Part shown: positions 47,102 through 54,650 of the stretch, piece after piece | Layout: the number at the start of each line of letters is the position of its first letter | Numbering within the stretch: the first letter of the stretch is position 1 | Source of the DNA: Bifidobacterium pseudocatenulatum DSM 20438 = JCM 1200 = LMG 10505 | GTDB taxonomy: Bacteria > Actinomycetota > Actinomycetes > Actinomycetales > Bifidobacteriaceae | DNA length: 64,000 nt | Direction: 5' to 3' | NCBI RefSeq assembly: GCF_001025215.1 | Contig: NZ_AP012330.1 | Span: forward strand, 1,674,001-1,738,000 | Notes under the pieces: generated by a model | Databases searched by the model: none | Seen by the model: the letters and a program-made list of their open reading frames with translations, nothing else | Told to the model about the DNA's origin: nothing | Translations under genes and position numbers: made by a program

Positions 47102-48259
47102 TTATTGAATCGTCGTGCGTTCAGGTAGCTGAATGGTTTCTCTGTCTTCGTACAAGGCACGAAGCTCATCCGCCGTTCTTCCCAGAGGATCTTTAGCTGC
47201 GATGCTTTGCCAGGCTTCATCCTCGGCTTGCTTACGCATGGCTTCCCTTGCCGCTTCGGAATCTCCGACGCGGACGGCGACATCGTAATCGCCGTCATTG
47301 TCGTAGTCGAGGGCAACGTACCGCGAATCTTCATCCTCATATACGCTGAAACGGGCATTCGCGCCTGAATCGGAGTTCATGGACACGTCGTCCACGCCAT
47401 CGTTGTCCACATCCAGATCAAACGAAGCGGATCCTGTTTTGCTTGCATCAGAAGGCATCGGAATGGTGGAATTGTCACGCTTTGTCAGAGTAACGGAACC
47501 ATCCGCCCCAATCACGGCATGCGTATTGCCATCAGTGAGATTCAGAGAGTAGTCGTCTTTGGCGTTTCCATCCACATCCAATCCAATCGTGGTTGGTCTT
47601 GTTGGAAGTGGAACCTCATTGAAAATCGGATAAGTGTTCGATTCCGCCGCATCACGCGCACCATCAGATGTTGTTTTTTTCTGATCATGGCCGAATTCTT
47701 GCGATCCCGACGCCATTGCACCAGAACCTGTCGCAGATGATGCCGGACTTCCTGCCGCTTCGGAACCACCGTCGGATCGACCATTAAACTGATCCACTGG
47801 CTGATATTGCTTGCTTTGCAAGGAATCAGCTCTTGAGCCACCACCATTGCCAAAGCTGCCGCCATAGCCGGAATTGCCGCCTATTCCGCCATTTCCCTCG
47901 GACCGTGCGTTATGAGGATCCGAGGAATCCAACTTGTCATCCACCTGCTGAAGCAGTTGCAGAATCTTCTTCAGCGCTTCAAGTATCTCCTCTTCAGTGG
48001 TGGTGGAATCTTCTACGGTCCCCTGTATGGCCGAAGCAATCAATTTCAGCATTGCTTCAACGTTGGCCAAGTATTCTTGCGTAGACTGCTTCGCCGCTTC
48101 ATACGCCGGTTCCAGGCATTTGAGAATCAGCCCGAAATTCGGGGTTCCCGCAGACACAAACTGCGCTTTTGCCATAGCGAACTGTTGTGCGGCCTGTTCA
48201 TAGTTTTTCGCCGACGTTTCCAGATCGGACGGGTCAACGCATATGCATGAGGAAGACAC
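47102..48259 (-). CDS. Putative secreted protein: EspC-like helical domain plus three DxDxDG loops
   Basis: The GTG at 48259 with GGAAAGGAG upstream gives 385 residues. Residues 8-110 form a helical hairpin beginning VDPSDLETSAKNYEQAA, like ESX-secreted EspC-type domains. A Gly/Ser-rich linker (120-215) follows. The C-terminal part has three calcium-loop-like repeats, DVDGNAKDD (228), DVDNDGVDD (283) and DYDNDGDYD (318), spaced about 35-55 residues apart. This pattern resembles EF-hand-like or FG-GAP/thrombospondin-type loops that bind Ca2+ outside the cell. Secretion through the neighbouring system is inferred. Confidence 0.75.
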   Translation of the reverse strand: MSSSCICVDPSDLETSAKNYEQAAQQFAMAKAQFVSAGTPNFGLILKCLEPAYEAAKQSTQEYLANVEAMLKLIASAIQGTVEDSTTTEEEILEALKKILQLLQQVDDKLDSSDPHNARSEGNGGIGGNSGYGGSFGNGGGSRADSLQSKQYQPVDQFNGRSDGGSEAAGSPASSATGSGAMASGSQEFGHDQKKTTSDGARDAAESNTYPIFNEVPLPTRPTTIGLDVDGNAKDDYSLNLTDGNTHAVIGADGSVTLTKRDNSTIPMPSDASKTGSASFDLDVDNDGVDDVSMNSDSGANARFSVYEDEDSRYVALDYDNDGDYDVAVRVGDSEAAREAMRKQAEDEAWQSIAAKDPLGRTADELRALYEDRETIQLPERTTIQ

Positions 48260-48342
48260 TGCCTTCGCTCCTTTCCTGTTCAACAAGAGAACGTTTTGTT
48301 CAACGACGTGCGGTCATGCGCATAGCGCATTCCGCCCATGCC

Positions 48343-49848
48343 TCATTCACCGGGACGCCTGCGGTGACCTGCCATGGCCGCCAACGGCTTGGGCTGGAAT
48401 TCTTCTTCCTCTTCAATGGTCGGAGCAATGTAGCCCAAGGAGTTGCGCCTCTTATCCTTGCTCTGAGACGCACCGCCACGCCCCATACCCATCATTCCCG
48501 GAGTGTTTGCACGAGATGACGCCGCAGCTTCGGCACGCGCAATTTCTCCCTTGCGCAATCCCGCAGCCATACCGGTTGCACCTTTGATCGACGAGGATGC
48601 AATGGACGCCTTGACCGGATTGTTCGCATAATACGAACCGACGCCGGAGCCAGAAACCGCTGCCATGGAAGCTTCAGACAGCGCTCCGGAACTTGAACCA
48701 GCTCCACCTGCGAGCTTGGATACGGCTAACGCTCCACCGGCACCGATGCCAGCGCCAGCGCCAGCCGCCACCGCAGTACGCCCGATTCCGGAACCCGATC
48801 CCGCAGAGCCTCCGGACATGCCGCCATGGGCGGAACCGGAACCGTTATAGCTCATATCGCTATCCACGGCCATGTGGTTCCGATACACGTAGCGGCCTGT
48901 TGCCGGATCGTATACGTATAGGTTACGGTCAAGCCAACGTCCGCTTGCCGGATCATACACGTATTTGCTTGTGTCGATCCATTCACCGGTGTTCGGGTCA
49001 AACATCCGACCATTATGGCTATTGTTATTGTCACCGCCCGTATCGGCAGCGTCCGTAGGGTTGTTACGTGGAGGAAGAGGCGGCGTAGGGCTCACGTTGG
49101 GGCGAGAAATTGAGGCCGAACCTGATTTGGGGGTATTGGAGAATTTCGATGATGCGACAGCCGCACCGCCAGCGGCCGCGAGGCCAGCGCTACCTGCTAC
49201 GGCAGCTGAGATTCCAGCGTCGCCAAACGAGGCGGGATACACATCTTCGATTTCCGAAGAATTGTTTTCACCATCCTGTGCTGGCCACAGGCCGTTGATG
49301 TCGACGACTGGAGCTTCATTAACTCTGCGCCTAGGGTAGTTTTCCTTCCTTTCTAATTCAATCCGTTCAAATTCTGCTTCAGCCTTTTTTTCTCGCTCAT
49401 TAGCAAGCATATTTGAAATTATGTTAACGCCCGCTTCGCCGATTATCCCGGTTAATGTTCCCAATCCAGGAACGATAATATTCAATGGCGTCTCAGCAGA
49501 CTTAATGGCTTGTTCAATATCGCTAGTCAGTCTAGTGCCGGGCAGCTCCACATTCCTTGCATCGTCGATCGCCTGATTGCATGCGTCAACAATCCGAAAT
49601 AGATCAGACAAGGCTGTTGGTATGTTCGCTTCCTCAATGCCTTTGGAAATTTCTCGAACGCATTCCAAAGCTACCTTTTGGGTTTCGCCCCCAAAAACAT
49701 AACCTTCTTCAAGTTCCTTTTTCATGGTTTTGAGTTTCGCGGCGGCATCATCTATGACTCGTTCAAACCGTTTGAAATCGTCAAATTCCTCAATAGACCA
49801 CTTGGCGGTATTGGCGATATCTGACAGTTTTTCCTCATATGTTTCCAT
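48343..49848 (-). CDS. Putative type VII substrate with period-15 YDPxTG repeats
   Basis: The 501-residue product has an N-terminal helical domain (residues 1-175, two long hairpins with a VPGLGTLTGIIGEAG turn). A Pro-rich stretch (NVSPTPPLPPRNNP) follows, then three tandem 15-residue repeats at 283-327 (FDPNTGEWIDTSKYV, YDPASGRWLDRNLYV, YDPATGRYVYRN), a long Gly/Ala/Ser-rich region, and an acidic C-terminus (LGYIAPTIEEEEEF) recalling ends of other actinobacterial ESX proteins. It has no signal peptide. It is best seen as a PPE-like or EspB-like cargo or cell-surface structural protein. Confidence 0.75.
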   Translation of the reverse strand: METYEEKLSDIANTAKWSIEEFDDFKRFERVIDDAAAKLKTMKKELEEGYVFGGETQKVALECVREISKGIEEANIPTALSDLFRIVDACNQAIDDARNVELPGTRLTSDIEQAIKSAETPLNIIVPGLGTLTGIIGEAGVNIISNMLANEREKKAEAEFERIELERKENYPRRRVNEAPVVDINGLWPAQDGENNSSEIEDVYPASFGDAGISAAVAGSAGLAAAGGAAVASSKFSNTPKSGSASISRPNVSPTPPLPPRNNPTDAADTGGDNNNSHNGRMFDPNTGEWIDTSKYVYDPASGRWLDRNLYVYDPATGRYVYRNHMAVDSDMSYNGSGSAHGGMSGGSAGSGSGIGRTAVAAGAGAGIGAGGALAVSKLAGGAGSSSGALSEASMAAVSGSGVGSYYANNPVKASIASSSIKGATGMAAGLRKGEIARAEAAASSRANTPGMMGMGRGGASQSKDKRRNSLGYIAPTIEEEEEFQPKPLAAMAGHRRRPGE

Positions 49849-49883
49849 GAATCTTCCTCTCGTGTCTTCTTACCCGCTATCGT

Positions 49884-51665
49884 TTATTGCCTAGGCGGCA
49901 ATGGCGGTTGAGGAACGTGCTGACCGACCTGCCCGTTCCCAGCCTGCGTTGGAGGGTACGTGTACCCGGCCGGCGCACCGGCGTTCGGATACGAGCCAGT
50001 GACGGGAGCGGACCGCGCCGCGGGCCCAACATACGGCGGCGCCACACCATACGGGACCGGCGGAACACCAGACCCACCGACAGGACCGGCCGGCACAATA
50101 CGGCCCGCATCCCTCGCACGCCGCATCCTGCGGACCAGCACCACCGCCAGAACCACGCCAGCCAACACCAACACGCCGGCACCCGCCAGCACCACGGGAA
50201 CCACCCACGACGGCACCACGGACGAACCCGAAGCATCCGACGCCATATCCCCGGCGACCTTCCCATCCTCCTCATCGGCCGTGGCCGTCGCGGAATACTT
50301 CATGCAATCGCTCCCGCCGTCCGCACGGCACGACTCCACCTTCTCCCACGCGGCCTGCTGACGCTGCAGCTCACGACCCACCAAAGCCGTATCGGGCGTG
50401 TACATGACCGTGTCGCCATCAGGCGAGAACTCCCCCGTATCCGCAACCCCATGCTCGCCCAGCGGGGACGGATACTCGTACATGCCCTTGGTCTCCTCAT
50501 GCTCCCCGCTCGTCTTCACGGCCCACTCCAGAAGCGGATTCACATCCGGGTACTGGGCCGGATCGACCGACAGCAACTTGCCTGGATCCACGATCCCGAA
50601 ACCACGCTTGTGTTCCGGATCCAGTTTCGGCCCGCTCGACGCGTTCCCCTTCGTGTTGCGAATCAGGGACTGCAGGATCTGGTTGCCCGTCGCATCCGGC
50701 CACCGCTGCATCACGAGCGCGAGATACGCGCTCAGATTCGCCGCCGCGGTCGACGTGCCGCCGCCAGTCAAATCCATCTCACGCGAATCCGTGCTTCGGT
50801 AGGACGGCACGCCCACGCCCGGACTCAGCACCGACACGTTCCCGTCCATCACATCCGACGACTCCTGCAGATTCCCCGCCGAATCCACCGCGTTCACCGT
50901 CACCTCACCGGGGAAATAGTTGTTCATCCCCGGCTCGCCGACCAGGTCGTACATGCCGGCCCTGACAGAGTTGTCCCTCGCCGAGACCACCACCACGCCG
51001 TGACGCAGCGCGTACAGGATGTCGTCACGCACCCCGCTAGGATCGCCGATGTCATCCACGTACGACATGTTGATGATCCTCGCGCCGGAACTCACCGCGT
51101 CACGGATGCTCGGCTTGTCCAAGTCAACACCCTTACCGGCATCATCCACACATATATCCGCTCCCCCTCCCAATCGTCCTTCACGTTGGTAAAAGACCAT
51201 GTAGGCGGTCACGGAAGCGCCGGGCGCGATGCCTTGGATGCCCGCGCCGCCGTCCCATCCATTGCCATTGCCCACGATCAACGACACCACACTCGTACCA
51301 TGGGTTATCACGAACCCGCTGGACGAATCAAGAGTGGGATCGTCCGCGGACGTGGTCTGCGACGGATCGGACTTCCTATGACACGGCTGGTTGCTCTCGG
51401 TCATGAGCTTGTACGACACGTCCGCGCCCGCCAGCGCGGGATAGTCGGACACAATCGGATCGTCAAGCACCGCGACCTTCACGCCCTTGCCCGTGATCCC
51501 CTGGGCCCACGCGTCACGCACGCCCATATCGTCGATACGCCAATCCACACCATCCGAAGCCACCGCCGACGGCACACACAACCCCACACAAGCCAACACC
51601 GCCACCAACGCCGACACCACGCCGCGCACCTTTCGCACATGCGATGCACACAAATCTCGCGTCAT
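49884..51665 (-). CDS. mycP: Mycosin-like subtilase, membrane-anchored
   Basis: The 593-residue protein has a signal peptide (VVSALVAVLACVGLCVPSAVASDG) and a subtilisin-type domain with Asp68 (VAVLDDP), His122 (ITHGTS), Asn232 (VVSARDNS, oxyanion) and Ser305 (GGGTSTAAA). A C-terminal membrane helix (VVPVVLAGAGVLVLAGVVLAVVLV) follows near residue 490, then a ~75-residue Pro/Gly/Tyr-rich tail. This is the layout of MycP, the protease that stabilises ESX complexes and cuts some substrates. The usual DTG/DSG after the catalytic Asp is DDP here. GAAGGGG precedes the ATG at 51665. GC content is higher than in its neighbours. Confidence 0.9.
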   Translation of the reverse strand: MTRDLCASHVRKVRGVVSALVAVLACVGLCVPSAVASDGVDWRIDDMGVRDAWAQGITGKGVKVAVLDDPIVSDYPALAGADVSYKLMTESNQPCHRKSDPSQTTSADDPTLDSSSGFVITHGTSVVSLIVGNGNGWDGGAGIQGIAPGASVTAYMVFYQREGRLGGGADICVDDAGKGVDLDKPSIRDAVSSGARIINMSYVDDIGDPSGVRDDILYALRHGVVVVSARDNSVRAGMYDLVGEPGMNNYFPGEVTVNAVDSAGNLQESSDVMDGNVSVLSPGVGVPSYRSTDSREMDLTGGGTSTAAANLSAYLALVMQRWPDATGNQILQSLIRNTKGNASSGPKLDPEHKRGFGIVDPGKLLSVDPAQYPDVNPLLEWAVKTSGEHEETKGMYEYPSPLGEHGVADTGEFSPDGDTVMYTPDTALVGRELQRQQAAWEKVESCRADGGSDCMKYSATATADEEDGKVAGDMASDASGSSVVPSWVVPVVLAGAGVLVLAGVVLAVVLVRRMRRARDAGRIVPAGPVGGSGVPPVPYGVAPPYVGPAARSAPVTGSYPNAGAPAGYTYPPTQAGNGQVGQHVPQPPLPPRQ

Positions 51666-51722
51666 CAATAACCCCTTCTCGTATGGAAATAACAAACGCA
51701 ACACGTCACTTAATCAGCAAAT

Positions 51723-52193
51723 TCAAAGAGTCTTCGGCGGTAGCGGAGGAATCGAAAGCACATTCACCACACTATCCACTAATGACAGCAGCGGCTCAAA
51801 CGCCTCATCGCTCTCGTTCTTCTTAGAAGTCTCGTGTATGTCGGATGCTTTACCCTTTGTTTTTCCAACAACAGGTGCAGCCTCCTGAACTGTTACCTCA
51901 GCCTTATTGATAGAAGCCACCTGCTGTTCTTCGGCCTGTTCAAATATTTTCGCAGCGCTGCAAACGCGCTGCGAAAAACCGCTCATGGCTTCGCCTATAT
52001 TTGCCCCGGTTCCCTGCAGCAGCCGGGTATACGCGGAAGCGCTCCTCATGAATTCCTTGCCAAAAGCAGTATCGCGGCTATACGCTTCCTGGCCGCAACG
52101 CCCTGCAGATTCAGAAACCGACTCGCCATATGAATCCATGTCATTCGCTATCGCACGCGCATTGTCAACATCCGCTTTGATTTCAACTACCAT
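51723..52193 (-). CDS. EspC-like helical protein, putative type VII substrate
   Basis: The 156-residue product starts VVEIKADVDNARAIANDMDSYGESVSESAG, with the helical-hairpin pattern of EspC-type ESX proteins (about 90 residues). It has no WXG motif but does have two cysteines (33 and 78). The C-terminus is Lys/Glu-rich and ends in PPLPPKTL. It is between the WXG100 pair and the mycosin gene. The start at 52193 is preferred because the conserved part begins there; the frame extends to 52283. Confidence 0.7.
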   Translation of the reverse strand: MVVEIKADVDNARAIANDMDSYGESVSESAGRCGQEAYSRDTAFGKEFMRSASAYTRLLQGTGANIGEAMSGFSQRVCSAAKIFEQAEEQQVASINKAEVTVQEAAPVVGKTKGKASDIHETSKKNESDEAFEPLLSLVDSVVNVLSIPPLPPKTL

Positions 52194-52289
52194 GCCCGAT
52201 CCGCTCCTCGTCAACACCCATATTCCCAACCGGAAAGATTCCGTGTGCGCCCCACACCTTTCGTGGAACACACACGGAATCACACGACA

Positions 52290-52577
52290 TCAGAAACGAC
52301 CCGCCGAACGCGCGTCAGACTCCACGTACTGCTGTGCGATCTGTGAGGTGGCTTGGGAAATCTGGCCAAGAATCTGATTCATTTCCTGCAACTTGCCATC
52401 CCAATTGCGTTGCGCCTGATGATATGCCTCACGAGCGGAACCGTCCCACTGACCAATCAAAGCGCTCACCTGGCTATTGAGGTTTTCAAGCTCCTGAGCA
52501 ATGCTCTTGGCATCGGCAGCGATATCGCTCGCCAAAACATCCACCTGCTCCGGACGAACCGAAAAAGAACTTACCAT
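52290..52577 (-). CDS. WXG100-family protein (EsxB-like)
   Basis: This 95-residue protein has the WXG100 hairpin with Trp44-Asp-Gly46 (QWDGSAREAY) and the type VII secretion signal YxxxD at Tyr84-Asp88 (QQYVESDAR). AAGGAG precedes the ATG. It likely pairs with the 103-residue protein encoded next to it, and the signal-bearing partner would dock on EccC. Confidence 0.93.
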   Translation of the reverse strand: MVSSFSVRPEQVDVLASDIAADAKSIAQELENLNSQVSALIGQWDGSAREAYHQAQRNWDGKLQEMNQILGQISQATSQIAQQYVESDARSAGRF

Positions 52578-52619
52578 AATATGTTTTCTCCTTGAGCTTT
52601 CTAGTTCAATTCGATGATG

Positions 52620-52931
52620 TCAGCCAAGCAACGCCTGCAACTTGGACGTACGGGACTGGTTGTCTTCCTCATTCGCAGCCTGATCCTTGGCTGTACCCCG
52701 TAGGTTATCCGAAAGATCAATGAGAATATTGTTCAAGGACGTGGCCTTCTCCTGCCAACTGGACATCAGCGCGTTGAACGACACGGCCGCGTCACCACTC
52801 CAGAAAGAGCCCAGCTCCGCCATCTTCGCTTCGATATCTTTGATTCGGTTCTCGATACCCGAGCGCGCATTGTCGACCGCAGTGGCACCCTTCTCAATTG
52901 CCCCTTCTTCGGCTCTGATCTGTTCCGCCAT
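52620..52931 (-). CDS. WXG100-family protein (EsxA-like)
   Basis: The 103-residue product is a WXG100 helical hairpin with Trp44-Ser-Gly46 (SFWSGDAAVSF). It has no YxxxD at its C-terminus, so it is probably the partner in a heterodimer with the neighbouring protein. The ATG at 52931 has AAGGAAGGA upstream. It is the first gene of the minus-strand arm of the locus, so it should be the most highly transcribed. Confidence 0.93.
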   Translation of the reverse strand: MAEQIRAEEGAIEKGATAVDNARSGIENRIKDIEAKMAELGSFWSGDAAVSFNALMSSWQEKATSLNNILIDLSDNLRGTAKDQAANEEDNQSRTSKLQALLG

Positions 52932-53250
52932 CTTGTTTCCTTCCTTGGAGGCATTCTTTCTTAGGGAAGCCACAATGAGACACGACTCCCCCAAGGAATA
53001 ACAATAACAGCAATAACAAATTCAGTAAAATTTAAATTCATTAAGTATCCAAAACCCGAGATGAACTCACGTCAATCGTTTGACGTTAACTTAAAAGTCA
53101 CTTAGTCATAGCAATTTTACTGAAAATTAAGCAATTTTTTCAGAAACAAATGACAATCACTGCAAAAATGCAATCATTTTTCTCAATGCCTTATAGTTGT
53201 ATTGTTTATAGACACGATACAGCGCCTTACGGCATTCTCTAAGGAAGAGC
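52932..53250. promoter_or_regulatory. Divergent promoter region of the type VII locus with nested inverted repeats
   Basis: This 319-bp, strongly AT-rich gap divides the two arms. ACGTCAA-TCGT-TTGACGT (53069-53086) is an 18-bp palindrome with the form of an operator. Outside it, TTCAGTAAAATT (53021-53032) and AATTTTACTGAA (53113-53124) are perfect inverted copies, roughly centred on the same point. Both arms are therefore probably controlled together. AATAAC-type short repeats lie near 52998-53020. Confidence 0.65.
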
Positions 53251-54642
53251 ATGAACATCTCCCTGCCACCGCTCCCGCACGGAAGACAAAATACCCCATC
53301 TTCACCCCCCATCAATACGACAGATACACTCCAAATCACCGTCTCCTATAAAACGCGCACAATCGCGCTGCGGGTGAACGACGGCCCCATCATCGCCGAT
53401 CTTCTACCAGACATAGCCCGACGACTCGGCATACTCGATCCGTCGATCGTGTACGGAGGGTACAGGCTGCTCACCAGCGACGGCGATCCACTCTCCCCCG
53501 CAAAGACTCTTCGCGAACAACACGTTCCAAACCACTCCACGCTCACGCTTGAGCCCGGAGCATCATCAGACACCGACATCATTTACGATGACGTCGTAGA
53601 GGCAGTAGGCGCCAGCGTACAGCACGTATACCGCCCTTGGACCAGCGACCACACCACATTCACGTCACTTGTCATCGGCCTCGGCATGCTTGTTATCAGC
53701 GCCGGATGGATCGCGCTTTCCCCCGCATCCATATGGGCATCGGTTCTCGCATTTGGATTCAGCGCAATACTTCTAGCGCTCACAGCCGCATTATGCGGCA
53801 AAAACCTGCTCGTGCAATCAACCGCAATCGGACTCATCGCCAGCATTTTTACTGCGATTGGCGGATATCAACTTGTCAACCTGCTCGCAGGCAAACAGCC
53901 ACTGCATGCCCTGCCACTTCTTGGAGCGAGCCTGGGACTCGCCGCCGCAGGCATACTCATGAGTCTCGCCGCATCCAAAACACGCCCATACAGTTATATT
54001 CCCATTTTGATAGGTGCCATCTGCGCCATACCAAGCGTCCTCAGCACACTCATGCCGCAGCAGATGGGGCATATCTGGATCCTCACATCAGCCGTAACCG
54101 CACTCACCGCGAGCGCCCTGCCTTGGATGTGTCTGTCTTTTGCGAGAATCAGCGTAGACAGTCCGCATAGCGAATCGGAAATCTTCGCGCTTCCTAACGA
54201 CATTGACTACCAAGACATCAAACGTAGATATATAGCAGGCTCGACCATGCTCTTCATCGGACGAATCTGCGTCGCCGCGCTGCTGCTCATAGCGGCACCG
54301 CTCCTCAACACGTTGGACACGCCACTCGGGTCAGCATTATGCCTCGCCGCATTCCTCGGCATGCTGCTCGATTCCAGGCAGATCTATACGTTCCGCGAAA
54401 TGTGCGTAACTGTAGGCGCCGCAGGCATAGGAATCATCGTGACCGGATCGCTCAGCGTGCAAACGCATCAGGAATTCAGCATTCCGCTGATTCTACTCAT
54501 GCTCGCATGCGCCTTCGCGACCATACTGTTCACCTATGTCTTACGCAAGCATACGCTATTCGCCACACGCGTGGCGGACGCCGCAGAAACCATATGCATC
54601 ATGCTTATTTTGCCGCTCGCATACCTGGCAATCACGCTGTAA
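53251..54642 (+). CDS. eccD: Type VII secretion membrane protein EccD
   Basis: The 463-residue product has an N-terminal ubiquitin-like (YukD) domain (residues ~25-105, LQITVSYKTRTIALRVNDGPIIADLLPDIARRLG), a linker, and about eleven membrane helices to the C-terminus. This is the standard EccD layout; EccD forms the central membrane vestibule of ESX complexes. AAGGAAG precedes the ATG. The stop is followed 8 nt later by the EccB-mycosin gene. Confidence 0.9.
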   Translation: MNISLPPLPHGRQNTPSSPPINTTDTLQITVSYKTRTIALRVNDGPIIADLLPDIARRLGILDPSIVYGGYRLLTSDGDPLSPAKTLREQHVPNHSTLTLEPGASSDTDIIYDDVVEAVGASVQHVYRPWTSDHTTFTSLVIGLGMLVISAGWIALSPASIWASVLAFGFSAILLALTAALCGKNLLVQSTAIGLIASIFTAIGGYQLVNLLAGKQPLHALPLLGASLGLAAAGILMSLAASKTRPYSYIPILIGAICAIPSVLSTLMPQQMGHIWILTSAVTALTASALPWMCLSFARISVDSPHSESEIFALPNDIDYQDIKRRYIAGSTMLFIGRICVAALLLIAAPLLNTLDTPLGSALCLAAFLGMLLDSRQIYTFREMCVTVGAAGIGIIVTGSLSVQTHQEFSIPLILLMLACAFATILFTYVLRKHTLFATRVADAAETICIMLILPLAYLAITL

Positions 54643-54650
54643 GGACGCTC

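Noticed and set aside
49887-51671. A 594-codon plus-strand frame opposite the mycosin gene
   Set aside because: Its translation is an Arg/His-rich shadow; the minus-strand frame has a signal peptide and intact catalytic residues.
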